The notes under the pieces are model-generated. The model did not search any database. It was not told the origin of the DNA and saw nothing but the letters and a program-made list of their open reading frames with translations. A DNA stretch of 34,374 nucleotides from positions 1-34,374 of the forward strand of contig CAJWYM010000039.1 in assembly GCA_913049555.1 (NCBI GenBank), written 5' to 3'. This stretch comes from an uncultured Opitutia bacterium (GTDB lineage Bacteria; Verrucomicrobiota; Verrucomicrobiia; Opitutales; CAJWYM01). Numbering within the stretch: the stretch's first letter is position 1; every line of letters starts with the position of its first letter. Shown here piece by piece: positions 9,530 through 17,783 of this stretch. Position numbers and translations under genes: made by a program.

Positions 9530-10179
9530 TTTTTGATAGAATTTTTCTTCTCTGCTTTGTCGAAGGAACCCTCAGAACCTTGAATTATTTTGAGAATGTT
9601 GCTTTTGTGCCTGACTACTACAAGTATAGCAATGAGCGTTACGAAAATGTATTCAGGGGGTTGAATTTCATGTAGTTGAATGGCATCAAAAAAGAGTGCC
9701 CAAATGGGCAAACTGATGGCCAGTGCAATGGATGCTAAAGAAACAATTTTTTTGGAAAAGTAAGTCGCCAACCAAACGGTAATCCCTGCGAGCATTACTA
9801 TGGGCATAATGCCAAAAATTCCTCCAACGGTTGTGGCAACCCCTTTGCCTCCTCGAAATTTTATAAAGATCGAAAATGAATGACCAATTACAGCGGCTCC
9901 CAATCCTAGCACAGACAATAGAGCTTGATGACTGGGATCTGTTCCAATGAAGTCCAAACGAACCCAAGTTGCTGCAATAAACCCTTTTAAAAAGTCTAGA
10001 AAAAAAACAAGATTACCGGGGCCCTTCCCGCAAACTCGAGTCACATTGGTTGCCCCAGGATTTCCACTTCCTTTTTTAAAAATGTCTACCCCTAATCTCT
10101 TTGCAACAATCACAGCAAAAGGAAGAGCTCCTAGCAAGTATCCAGCTAGGATTGCGGCAATAACATCTATGAGGTCCAT
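9526..10179 (-). CDS. plsY: Acyl-phosphate:glycerol-3-phosphate acyltransferase
   Basis: Inner-membrane enzyme that moves an acyl group from acyl-phosphate to glycerol-3-phosphate, making lysophosphatidic acid, the first phospholipid intermediate. All three family motifs are present: GSGNPGATN (37-45), GHSFSIFIKFRGGKGVAT (99-116) and RHKSNI (190-195). Motif 2 normally has Pro after GHxF and here has Ser (GHSFS), a minor deviation. Several hydrophobic helices (about 4-24, 54-72, 88-106, 121-140, 146-166, 178-190) fit the multi-pass topology; 217 residues is usual. It sits between serA (18 bases upstream) and hom (ATGA overlap). The tail from 200 on (GSEGSFDKAEKKNSIKK) is charged. A lipid gene coupled inside an amino-acid operon is unexpected. 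Confidence 0.95.
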   Translation of the reverse strand: MDLIDVIAAILAGYLLGALPFAVIVAKRLGVDIFKKGSGNPGATNVTRVCGKGPGNLVFFLDFLKGFIAATWVRLDFIGTDPSHQALLSVLGLGAAVIGHSFSIFIKFRGGKGVATTVGGIFGIMPIVMLAGITVWLATYFSKKIVSLASIALAISLPIWALFFDAIQLHEIQPPEYIFVTLIAILVVVRHKSNILKIIQGSEGSFDKAEKKNSIKK

Positions 10180-10197
10180 CGGAGCAAAGGGCTTGGT

Positions 10198-11787
10198 TTA
10201 GAGCCTGACCATGGTTACATTTTTAATGTTATCCAATGCATGAATTTTATCCATAGATTCTGCGCAGGGTTGTGAATCCAGCTCATAAACTGAAAGAGCA
10301 GTCCCTCCAGATTCTTCAGACCTGCATAAAGTCATGTTACCAATATTGACCCCATGTTCTCCAAGGATTTGACCCACACTGCCTATGATTCCAGGAGTGT
10401 CTATGTTTTCTAATAAAATGAGCTGCCCATTAGGATTTACTTCTATATCACGTCCTTTGATGTTAACGACCTTCGGCAAGCCTTTCCCAAGGATTGTTCC
10501 AGACAAAGTCAGGCTATTGCCCGTATTGAGAACGGCCTCTATTTGTATGAGGTCTGTATAATCACAGTCGATGCTAGATTTAGTAACCTCTACTTCGATC
10601 CCTAAGTGCTTCATTTTGAGAGGAGCATTGATATCATTGGTATTTTGGCCGCTGATATTCAAAAGGTACCCTTTTTGAATTGCTCTTGTTAGGGGCAGGC
10701 TGTCTAAGTTGGTGATTTTACCCCAATAGGTAATCTTAAGACTCACAATTTGATTTGGAGACAACTGTTGGATAAACGTCCCTAGCTTTTCGCCTAAGGT
10801 CAAGTAAGGCTGTAATTCTTGTAGAGTTTTGGCATCCACAGAGGGTGCATTGATGGCATTAATAACCTTACCTGTTGAAATGACATCAAATACAGCTTCG
10901 GCGATTTCAATGCCAACGCTTTCTTGAGCTTCCTTTGTGGAGGCACCTAAGTGAGGGGTAAGGACTATATTGTCAAGGGAGCGGAGTTCGTGATCCTCAG
11001 ACAAAGGTTCTGATTCGTACACATCTAAACCTGCAGCAGCTACTTTTCCTGATTTGACTGCGTTTATGAGAGCGGTTTCTTTGATGATTCCTCCACGAGC
11101 ACAATTAAATAGACGAACCCCATCTTTCATTAAATCAAAGGCATTCTCATCTATCATATACTTCGTAGTATCTGTCAATGGCATGTGAACCGTTATGTAA
11201 TCTGCGTGTTTGAAAGCATCTTCAAGTTCTACAACTTTAATATCCAAAGCTTTTGCTCTGCTAGATGTCAAAAACGGGTCGTAAGCAATTACAGACATGT
11301 CAAAAGCTTTCGCTCTTTTGGCAACTTCTGCTCCAATTCTTCCAAGCCCAATGACTGCTAAAGTTTTATTGCGTAATTCACTTCCAGAAAAATCTTTTCT
11401 GGCCCATTTTCCAGCTTTCATGCTCGCTGAAGCTTGAGGAATTGGACGCGCCCCGCAAAGCATGTGTGTGAAGGTCAATTCAGCAGTGGCAATGGTATTG
11501 CCAGTAGGGGTATTCATAACGATTACTCCGTTTTCAGTTGCCGATTCAATATCGATATTGTCAACGCCAACTCCAGCTCTGCCTACAACCTTCAATTCTT
11601 TTGCAACGGCAAATACTTCTGGTGTTATCTTGGTTTCACTTCTAACAATGATGGCCGAGACATCCACCGCTAATTTTTGGATCTCTTCCGGAGAAGAACC
11701 ATAGGCTTCAATGACTTCAAGCCCATCTTGATTGCGTAAATACTCTACACCTGTTGGTGAAATTTTGTCTGCTACTAGAATTTTCAT
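10198..11787 (-). CDS. serA: D-3-phosphoglycerate dehydrogenase
   Basis: Oxidises 3-phosphoglycerate to 3-phosphohydroxypyruvate, the first step of serine synthesis. I take ATG at 11787 (MKILVADKIS), which gives 529 residues, the usual long-form length. An upstream in-frame GTG at 11820 would add 11 residues but lies inside the predicted promoter. Substrate and NAD domains: VVGRAGVGVDN (67-77), GLGRIG (147-152), the catalytic Arg231 in NCARGG, Glu260 in ESEPL and His279 in TPHLGAS. An intervening ASB-type domain (about 315-450) and a C-terminal ACT domain (about 455-529, starting LILLENIDTPGIIGSVG) follow; serine usually inhibits through the ACT domain. It is the first gene of the six-gene operon. 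TAGGG lies 6 bases before the ATG. Confidence 0.95.
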   Translation of the reverse strand: MKILVADKISPTGVEYLRNQDGLEVIEAYGSSPEEIQKLAVDVSAIIVRSETKITPEVFAVAKELKVVGRAGVGVDNIDIESATENGVIVMNTPTGNTIATAELTFTHMLCGARPIPQASASMKAGKWARKDFSGSELRNKTLAVIGLGRIGAEVAKRAKAFDMSVIAYDPFLTSSRAKALDIKVVELEDAFKHADYITVHMPLTDTTKYMIDENAFDLMKDGVRLFNCARGGIIKETALINAVKSGKVAAAGLDVYESEPLSEDHELRSLDNIVLTPHLGASTKEAQESVGIEIAEAVFDVISTGKVINAINAPSVDAKTLQELQPYLTLGEKLGTFIQQLSPNQIVSLKITYWGKITNLDSLPLTRAIQKGYLLNISGQNTNDINAPLKMKHLGIEVEVTKSSIDCDYTDLIQIEAVLNTGNSLTLSGTILGKGLPKVVNIKGRDIEVNPNGQLILLENIDTPGIIGSVGQILGEHGVNIGNMTLCRSEESGGTALSVYELDSQPCAESMDKIHALDNIKNVTMVRL

Positions 11788-11799
11788 ATAAAACCCTAG

Positions 11800-11828
11800 A
11801 CTATAAAAACCTGTATTCACAATTGCAA
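11800..11828 (-). promoter_or_regulatory. Predicted promoter of the serA operon
   Basis: On the minus strand TTGCAA (11823-11828) is followed after exactly 17 bases by TATAGT (11800-11805). They match the sigma-70 boxes at 4 of 6 and 5 of 6 positions. The -10 box ends only 12 bases before the chosen serA ATG, so the mRNA leader would be very short (under about 10 bases). The -35 box is the centre of a 20-bp palindrome, which suggests a repressor could block this promoter. Prediction by eye only. Confidence 0.45.
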
Positions 11829-11835
11829 TTGTGAA
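11816..11835. promoter_or_regulatory. 20-bp perfect palindrome, candidate operator of the serA operon
   Basis: TTCACAATTGCAATTGTGAA reads identically on both strands for all 20 bases; the next flanking pair (A/G) breaks the symmetry. It covers the predicted -35 box, 29 bases upstream of serA. Half-sites TTCACAATTG fit a dimeric helix-turn-helix regulator. The TGTGA and TCACA halves are in the reverse order to a CRP site (TGTGA-N6-TCACA), so CRP is not a natural candidate. No regulator gene is adjacent. It has no loop or T-tract and is not a terminator. Confidence 0.55.
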
Positions 11836-12061
11836 GTTGCCAGAATCTAAAAGGATTTACAATAAATGGAGTGATGCGGATAACATTCTTCCAAAGGAGT
11901 TTTTTGAAACAAGTAGAACCCAATATAATTCTGGTTAAGATTTTTTATAATTTAAATAAAAATCAGATAAAATTTGAGTGTCATTATTGTCAAACTTGTA
12001 TTAAGGGTCCGTCCATTCTTATTTATAAATTTGGTTTCCAACTAATGAGGTGGATAGGGGT

Positions 12062-13135
12062 TTAGTTTTCATGGAATTGTGGAAGGGATCGTTTGTTTTC
12101 CGGAATTTTTAATTGATCTTCCAGACGATGCACCGTGTCGATTGTTTTTTCATGAAGATCTCGCCAATTTGTGAGGGGGATTCGTTTTGCTTTAGACCGT
12201 TGGAGATTGGTATTGAAGGCAGAACCGTAAAAGGTGGTCTCTTGTCCGGATTCACATCCAAAACTAGGTCGTTCACTGTTTGATGCGGTCAGTATCTTGG
12301 TGTTGGGTAATTTGGAAAGGTCCGAATAGATACCTTTAAAATCTATAAATCCACCTGAGTAACAACCCTGAATTACAATGAATTTGGGAACTTCTGGGTT
12401 TGATTTAAATAAACTGGCTAAATAATTAGAGTTTAAAAATAGGTAATTAGGATCGTTACCTTCTTTGATTGCGTGTAATTTCATTTTAGTATTACTGGAT
12501 CCATTTGGATCTTGGCCAAAGAAAATGAGGTGTTGACCCAAATAAGGGAATTCGTCTTTTAAATAATTACCGAGAGAATTTATTTTGGAGTCGGACTTGA
12601 ATTTAGGTTTCAAACCGTGGGAACTGATGTATAAGTATAGATAGTCGACCTTATTGGAGAGAGCTTTCCTAATATCTGCTCCTAAGTTGGGGATATCTGC
12701 ACTCCGAAATTGGATCAATTCGGAGGCCAAATTATCAAACTGAACCGCGTCATTGTGGTAGGCAGAAATTGTTGGATAAGAGTAGTAACATTGGATTTCA
12801 TCCTCTGTGTAACCTTTATCTAACCAAATCTTTTTTTGGTCTACAATTTCTTGTAAAAAGTTGGCGGAGTCATTTCCTGCCGCTATGAGAAAAATCTTAC
12901 TTTTGTAAGAAATGGGTTTTCGATTAAAAACAGGAAAATTAGCATCTACAGATGATAGATCACCAGACAATTCTTGATGGTTGAGGGGAGCCATTTGCCA
13001 ACGACCTGCTTTAAAGTAAAAAGAGTTTGGATTCCTAGAGCTACAAGCGCTCAGCAAAAGGAGTAATGAAAAAACCAAAAGAGGCTGATATTTTTTAACA
13101 GTCGAGAGAGGAAGCCAAGACTTTAACTTATCCAT
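12062..13135 (-). CDS. Peptidase C13 (legumain)-family lipoprotein
   Basis: Putative cysteine endopeptidase of the caspase/legumain fold, anchored to a membrane. A lipoprotein signal peptide ends in the lipobox LLSAC, with the lipidated Cys31 counted from the start used here. The first strand ([12 protein letters not shown]), the catalytic His173 in YLYISSHG and Cys258 in [12 protein letters not shown] are followed by [15 protein letters not shown] and TTFYGSAF, which closely match the TA-x-ADRxSFGC and TYFGxA signature of bacterial C13 peptidases. The start is uncertain: ATG at 13135 sits inside the end of hisF as ATGGATAA (8-base overlap), while an in-frame ATG at 13153 would add six residues. 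Both imply translational coupling to hisF. Substrate unknown. No intrinsic terminator is evident downstream. Confidence 0.78.
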   Translation of the reverse strand: MDKLKSWLPLSTVKKYQPLLVFSLLLLLSACSSRNPNSFYFKAGRWQMAPLNHQELSGDLSSVDANFPVFNRKPISYKSKIFLIAAGNDSANFLQEIVDQKKIWLDKGYTEDEIQCYYSYPTISAYHNDAVQFDNLASELIQFRSADIPNLGADIRKALSNKVDYLYLYISSHGLKPKFKSDSKINSLGNYLKDEFPYLGQHLIFFGQDPNGSSNTKMKLHAIKEGNDPNYLFLNSNYLASLFKSNPEVPKFIVIQGCYSGGFIDFKGIYSDLSKLPNTKILTASNSERPSFGCESGQETTFYGSAFNTNLQRSKAKRIPLTNWRDLHEKTIDTVHRLEDQLKIPENKRSLPQFHEN

Positions 13136-13895
13136 CAAGTCGGACGGGTACATTCTTTGAAGCTAGATATTCTTTTGCCTCTCGGATTGTGTAAGTTCCA
13201 AAGTGAAATATAGATGCAGCTAGGACAGCGTTCGCATTCCCTATTAAAACTGCTTCAGAAAGGTGTTCAAGAGTTCCTGCTCCTCCAGATGCAATCAATG
13301 GAACCGGAACGTTGGAGCTGACTGTCTGGTTGAGAAGATTGTCATAACCATTTTTGGTTCCGTCACAATCCATACTGGTCAATAAAATTTCTCCAGCACC
13401 TCTGTGAGCAACTTCTTTTGCCCAATCAATCGCATCTAAATCTGTAGGATTTCTACCACCATGGGTATAAACTCTCCAAGAATTAGTTTTGGGGTCTCGC
13501 TTGGCATCGATGGCAACTACAATGCATTGGTTCCCGAAATGGGAGGAGGCCTCAGAAATTAAATCTGGATTTTGGATGGCGGCAGTATTCAAACTAACTT
13601 TGTCTGCGCCTGCATTCAGCATAGATCTGATGTTTTCAAGATTTCTAAGTCCACCCCCGACAGTCAATGGCATGAAACATTGAGAGGCAGTTTTTTCAAC
13701 TACATCCAACATGATGTTTCGGTCATCAGAGGAAGCAGTGATATCTAGGAAAACCAATTCATCTGCACCTTGATCTTGATAAGCCTTGGCTGAATCAACA
13801 GGATCTCCTGCATCTATAAGTTCTTTAAACTGAACACCCTTAACAACTCTACCGGCATTGACGTCAAGGCAGGGTATGATACGGCATGATAGCAT
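13128..13895 (-). CDS. hisF: Imidazole glycerol phosphate synthase, cyclase subunit
   Basis: TIM-barrel subunit that joins ammonia (from HisH) with PRFAR to give imidazole glycerol phosphate and AICAR. The two catalytic aspartates are in place: Asp11 in RIIPCLDV and Asp130 in [18 protein letters not shown] (77-85), [13 protein letters not shown] and [12 protein letters not shown] are the usual phosphate- and substrate-binding loops. Its 255 residues are normal. Its partner hisH lies at 27221-27841 on the opposite strand, grouped with hisC and hisB. hisF itself sits 8 bases after an unknown 585-residue gene and overlaps the C13 peptidase gene. ATG start with no strong ribosome binding site, so expression probably depends on the upstream gene. 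Confidence 0.96.
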   Translation of the reverse strand: MLSCRIIPCLDVNAGRVVKGVQFKELIDAGDPVDSAKAYQDQGADELVFLDITASSDDRNIMLDVVEKTASQCFMPLTVGGGLRNLENIRSMLNAGADKVSLNTAAIQNPDLISEASSHFGNQCIVVAIDAKRDPKTNSWRVYTHGGRNPTDLDAIDWAKEVAHRGAGEILLTSMDCDGTKNGYDNLLNQTVSSNVPVPLIASGGAGTLEHLSEAVLIGNANAVLAASIFHFGTYTIREAKEYLASKNVPVRLDG

Positions 13896-13903
13896 GCTAG
13901 GAT

Positions 13904-15661
13904 TTAGCCTTCAGCGGTTACCACATGTGGTTCATAGGAAACCGTCAATTTATACTGTTGGTTTGGACGCATAATCAGTGGATGGTCTCTCATCAATGTC
14001 TGCAAATAATGGATGTTGCCGTGGTAAGATCTATATTTAGGATCATCACTGACTACCTCAGTTTCTTGCCAAGTGGCTTGAAAATCATCTTTTACAACAT
14101 TTGCGCGTTGACCTTCTTCCCCAAGACACAAGGTGGTTCCAATTCGGTATCTAGAGTGGGGGCAACCAACAGCAATCATAAACCTCATTTTGTCCATTTG
14201 AACTTGGTTTTTAACAGTGAATAGAAAATCACTTGTAATTTTGCTCCCTTGAAAGGTCCAGCTAACTTTACAGGATCCGAGACCGTTGATTACTTTTTTT
14301 TCTTTAGTTATCAATTCAGGTTGTTCAAAACGAAAGTAAAAAGAGTTTCGTATTCCAAGACCAGTAGTGCACCTCCTACCATAAAAAGAAGGTATAATTG
14401 TATGTTCGCCAAATGTAAGTTCCGGCATCATGATCGGAAGATATTGATTGACGGGCCAATCAAAGATTCCTGGACAGTGAGGAAATGTCAAATAATCGGA
14501 AGTGAGTGCATCATTTCCGCCCATCAATGGCATTTGGATGTGCAACTTACTTGCAGGGTCTTTATAGAGAAACAATCCTTGTTCCTTTTTGCTGTCTTTA
14601 TTGCAAATTATAAAACGACCCATATTTTTGGCGGGTGGGTTGTATGCAACCGCTAATTCACCACCAATAGATTGAGCCAATCGGGACCACTGGCACAAAT
14701 AACGTGCAGCATCAAAATTAGCCATACGAGTTGTGTGTTGATTGACGGTCGCTCTTTCAGAATCTCGGACTACTAGATACCCATGTTCTTGGTCTAAATA
14801 ATTCACGAAAAAATAATAAAAAAGCCTACGCAATGCGTCTAAGAACATAGGTTTTTTGTCTTCGGTAATCCAACCATCACGAAGACCTTGTAAAATCAAG
14901 CTAATACAGTGCATTTGACCATAAGCACCTATAGATCTGCCGTATACCATTCCCATACCATCGGATCGGACAAGGTCAGGGATTAACTTTAAATACTTTT
15001 CTGCGTAGGTTCTAAGACTGGGAAGTTTTCTCTCTCTAAGATTCAGATTTCCATGTAGTTGTAAGGATTGTCGTATGAAAACGAAACTAAAAATGCCATA
15101 AATATCGTAAGCACCCCCAAATCCTTCTTCATGGTCGTCGAAATAACCTGTGGAACTTTTCTCATCAATCCGAGCCAAGAAACGCTCTATAAGTTTACCG
15201 GTCTCGTCCTTTTTGGAGAGCCCTAAAGTAAAACGAGCTACTGCTTTGGCAATATTAAAAGCCTGATAATGGTTGTCGTAATCCGTTCTGGCTAAAAGTC
15301 TAGTGTCTAATTTTTCTCTAGTTGGGTCCAAAAGTCTTTCCCAAACTTCATTTCTTTGTTTGTTTGCACCGAATGCTAAAAGACCTAAAGAGCTAAATGC
15401 CAATCCATTTTCTTCTTCATTATTAAAAGCTTGGTAGGTAATACAGCGAGCGTTCAAATCCACCAAATCAAAATCCCCATGCATTTCATTACCAGTAGCA
15501 CGGTAATATTCACCAATAGCTAGAGCAGCATGACCCGATTCATCTATCCGTGGACTTTCGTTTTCGACAGATGTGACACTGCCATCTTCATTGATTGATC
15601 CTAAATTGTTACCTAGAATGGACTCTGCCATATCTAAGCATTGATCGGCGAAATTTTGCAT
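13904..15661 (-). CDS. Unknown 585-residue protein, probable alpha/alpha-toroid (DUF2264- or heparinase-like)
   Basis: I do not recognise this gene with confidence. It has no signal peptide or membrane segment. The first half (1-330) is rich in amphipathic helices with repeated aromatic motifs such as [18 protein letters not shown] (128-145), [18 protein letters not shown] (172-189) and [19 protein letters not shown] (234-252). This resembles the (alpha/alpha) barrels of DUF2264 and heparinase/alginate-lyase-like proteins, where an F/YGRS loop lines the cleft. The second half (about 345-585) looks beta-rich ([27 protein letters not shown]), like the C-terminal beta-sandwich of polysaccharide lyases. 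A role in carbohydrate breakdown or modification is a guess. It is the first gene of the run leading into hisF (8 bases) and the C13 peptidase. Confidence 0.55.
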   Translation of the reverse strand: MQNFADQCLDMAESILGNNLGSINEDGSVTSVENESPRIDESGHAALAIGEYYRATGNEMHGDFDLVDLNARCITYQAFNNEEENGLAFSSLGLLAFGANKQRNEVWERLLDPTREKLDTRLLARTDYDNHYQAFNIAKAVARFTLGLSKKDETGKLIERFLARIDEKSSTGYFDDHEEGFGGAYDIYGIFSFVFIRQSLQLHGNLNLRERKLPSLRTYAEKYLKLIPDLVRSDGMGMVYGRSIGAYGQMHCISLILQGLRDGWITEDKKPMFLDALRRLFYYFFVNYLDQEHGYLVVRDSERATVNQHTTRMANFDAARYLCQWSRLAQSIGGELAVAYNPPAKNMGRFIICNKDSKKEQGLFLYKDPASKLHIQMPLMGGNDALTSDYLTFPHCPGIFDWPVNQYLPIMMPELTFGEHTIIPSFYGRRCTTGLGIRNSFYFRFEQPELITKEKKVINGLGSCKVSWTFQGSKITSDFLFTVKNQVQMDKMRFMIAVGCPHSRYRIGTTLCLGEEGQRANVVKDDFQATWQETEVVSDDPKYRSYHGNIHYLQTLMRDHPLIMRPNQQYKLTVSYEPHVVTAEG

Positions 15662-15729
15662 ATTTGCTATAAAAAATCAAGATTGGTGTAAGGTTGCTTC
15701 GCTGTTTATGACGGCACAAGCATTTAGAA

Positions 15730-15750
15730 AAAGGTCGACTTTAGTCGAAA
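15730..15750 (-). terminator. Weak candidate terminator after rho
   Basis: TCGACT (15735-15740) and AGTCGA (15743-15748) form a short inverted repeat with two bases between. On the minus strand it is followed directly by CCTTTTTC, giving a stem plus T-tract about 35 bases beyond the rho stop. The loop is too small for the full stem, so at most 4-5 pairs form; calling it a terminator is tentative. Confidence 0.3.
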
Positions 15751-15782
15751 TTAGAGGTGGAGCAATCATAAAATGTAAATGA

Positions 15783-16904
15783 TTAGGCAAAGAGTTGCAA
15801 AAAGTCTTCATTCGTTTTGGTCTTTAGCATTCTTTCATGCAAAGCCTCCGAAGAATCGACCACTTTCATTGGAGCTAAACCTCTTCTCATTAATCCGGAT
15901 GCTTTCAATTCAATTTCATCCAGTAAAAGCTCCTCTCTGCGAGTGCCTGAAGCGGAAAGATTGATAGCGGGCCAGTGTCTTAATTCAGCCACTTGCCTGT
16001 CGAGAACGATTTCCATATTTCCAGTTCCTTTAAACTCTTGAAAAATAAGCTCGTCCATCTTACTACCAGTCTCAATCAATGCAGAAGCAATGGTTGTTAG
16101 ACTTCCAGCCTCTTCCGTATTTCTAGCTGCTGAAAATATTTGTCGGGGTCTCTCCAATGCTCGTATATCTAAACCTCCAGTCATTGTTCTGCCTCCACCG
16201 CCCTTAGCTGAGTTGTGCGCACGGGCAAGTCGAGTGATAGAATCAATCAACAAAATAACATCTTTTCCTATCTCAACAAGTCTTCTGGCTCTTTCGATTG
16301 CGAAATCTGCTACCTTGATATGATTTTCAAGAGATTCATCATTGGAGGATGCAAAAACTTCAGCAGGAACTGACCTTCTAAAGTCAGTAACTTCTTCGGG
16401 TCTTTCATCTACAAGTAAAACCATCAAATGGCATTCCGGGTTGTTTTCTAAAGCGCCAAAAGCAATATCTTGTAAGAGGGTAGTTTTGCCGGTTCTTGGT
16501 GGGGCGACAATCAGTCCGCGCTGACCCTTACCAATCGGACAAAAAAGATCGATAATTCTGTTGCTTAGCCTATGATCTTTTGTTTCAAGGTTTATTCTCT
16601 CCTCTGGGGGTATGGTTGTCAGTTGTTCATAGCGAATTTTCTTTTTGCGTTGATCTACGGGCAAACCATCTATGTTTTCTACAAATTTAACTCTAGGGTT
16701 CGGGTGACGTTTGTCCTTGAAGGCAAACCCCCGTACGAAACTCCCTCTTTTAATCTTGAAACGTTTTATCAGTTCACCGGAAATAAAAGGGTCCGACGGA
16801 CGGGCTCTTCCATTGCGGTCCAAGCTAACCAATTGACCAGACTTACTGCCTGCAGGCTCGAAAATTCCTTCTACCGGAATGGACTCATTGTTTGATTCAC
16901 TCAT
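15783..16904 (-). CDS. rho: Transcription termination factor Rho
   Basis: Hexameric RNA-dependent ATPase that ends transcription. I use ATG at 16904 (373 residues); a TTG six bases further upstream is also in frame. There is no clear ribosome binding site. The protein lacks the N-terminal Rho helical domain (E. coli Rho has 419 residues) and begins with a short acidic tail and the cold-shock-like RNA-binding domain (about 10-85, with GELIKRFKIKRGSFVRGFAF). The ATPase domain has Walker A APPRTGKT (134-141), VDERPEEVTDFRR (166-178), Walker B VILLIDS (216-222), the Q-loop region RLARAHNSAKGGGGRTMTGG and the R-loop EFKGTGNME. The Q-loop segment differs from the common RLARAYNTVxPxSGKxLTGG form. 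It is a single gene, divergent from the rhodanese-like gene. Confidence 0.95.
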   Translation of the reverse strand: MSESNNESIPVEGIFEPAGSKSGQLVSLDRNGRARPSDPFISGELIKRFKIKRGSFVRGFAFKDKRHPNPRVKFVENIDGLPVDQRKKKIRYEQLTTIPPEERINLETKDHRLSNRIIDLFCPIGKGQRGLIVAPPRTGKTTLLQDIAFGALENNPECHLMVLLVDERPEEVTDFRRSVPAEVFASSNDESLENHIKVADFAIERARRLVEIGKDVILLIDSITRLARAHNSAKGGGGRTMTGGLDIRALERPRQIFSAARNTEEAGSLTTIASALIETGSKMDELIFQEFKGTGNMEIVLDRQVAELRHWPAINLSASGTRREELLLDEIELKASGLMRRGLAPMKVVDSSEALHERMLKTKTNEDFLQLFA

Positions 16905-17088
16905 ATACAATTATCAACACAAATGCGGATGATATATTTGGGAGGTTGATTAAGATCTGAAATAAAATTAGATCTGGTTTGCTGGTATCGAATCCAGAAA
17001 AATAAAATTATTGCTTCCGTAATATTGCTTGTCAAACTTTTATATACAATGGTTCTTATAATAATAATCATGACAGCGGAAAAATTTT

Positions 17089-17679
17089 ATGAAGTTTATT
17101 AGTGTAGAAACTTTAAATCTGAAAATTCAAAACAATGAAGTTTTTCAAATTTTAGATTTAAGAGACTCACGGAATTTTCAAAAAAGTTCTATAGTTGGGT
17201 CTATTAATAAGCCTCTTTTGACATTAAATCCTTTAGACATTAAGAGACATTTTTCTAATCGGTTTTTAAGTGCAGACCTGATTGTTCTTGTGAGTCAATC
17301 AGAGCGTAAGTCTTCGCAAGCTTTTAAATTATTAGAATCTTATGGAATGAATAATTTGGCTATTTTAAAAGGGGGTTACGAGGGCTGGGTTTCTTATAAT
17401 AGAGGGGCGCCAAATCAAAAATTAAATTCAAGCCAAAGCACCATTGAGAGGGAAGAATCGAGTCGCGCAACGACTGAGGTTAAAACTTTAGTGGAGCCGA
17501 ATCTTAAGACGCTTTATTTAGAAAATACGATTTTAATCCTTCTATTAATTTCTAATTTGTTAGGTTTGTTTTGGGACAGTCGTGGTGCAATTGTCTCTGT
17601 TTTGTTATCTCTATTTCTTATTATTTTGAGATTTAAACAATCATTAAGAATGCTTTGTAATTGGATTTACTATAAGTAG
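17089..17679 (+). CDS. Rhodanese-like domain protein with two membrane helices, catalytic Cys replaced
   Basis: Residues 1-105 form a rhodanese domain: FQILDLRDSRNFQKSSIVGSI (19-39) matches the IDVRxxxEFxxGHIxGA region and LKGGYEGW (93-100) the closing motif. The active-site loop, normally YCxxGxRS, reads VLVSQSERKSS (67-76) with Ser69 where the sulfur-accepting Cys should be, so thiosulfate sulfurtransferase activity is not expected. A polar linker (105-140) leads to two hydrophobic helices (about 143-161 and 166-182) and a basic, aromatic tail. The layout recalls YgaP-type membrane rhodaneses, with the domain on the cytoplasmic side. It may bind or sense rather than catalyse. It is a single gene closed by a good terminator 12 bases downstream. 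ATG start with GGA about 9 bases before. Confidence 0.75.
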   Translation: MKFISVETLNLKIQNNEVFQILDLRDSRNFQKSSIVGSINKPLLTLNPLDIKRHFSNRFLSADLIVLVSQSERKSSQAFKLLESYGMNNLAILKGGYEGWVSYNRGAPNQKLNSSQSTIEREESSRATTEVKTLVEPNLKTLYLENTILILLLISNLLGLFWDSRGAIVSVLLSLFLIILRFKQSLRMLCNWIYYK

Positions 17680-17691
17680 CTTGAATAGGTG

Positions 17692-17717
17692 TGTTGAGAA
17701 AAAGTCTCGACATTTTT
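17692..17717 (+). terminator. Rho-independent terminator after the rhodanese-like gene
   Basis: TGTTGAGA (17692-17699) pairs with TCTCGACA (17705-17712), eight pairs including one G-T, around the loop AAAAG; TTTTT follows at once. It lies 12 bases beyond the stop codon at 17679. Confidence 0.75.
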
Positions 17718-17783
17718 CCTAAATTTGTATTTATAATTTTAAATTATATTTGTCTAACGTCCCGAAATACAAATTCATTTTAA

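Noticed and set aside
11788-11820. GTG start at 11820 for serA, adding 11 residues
   Set aside because: The extra residues lie inside the predicted promoter and palindrome, while MKILVADKIS at 11787 matches the usual SerA beginning and length.
11816-11835. CRP-type binding site
   Set aside because: The half-sites are in reverse order (TCACA then TGTGA) relative to the CRP consensus.
11871-12065. 64-codon open frame between serA and the C13 peptidase gene
   Set aside because: A/T-rich, no ribosome binding site, no recognisable sequence; probably chance in an intergenic region.
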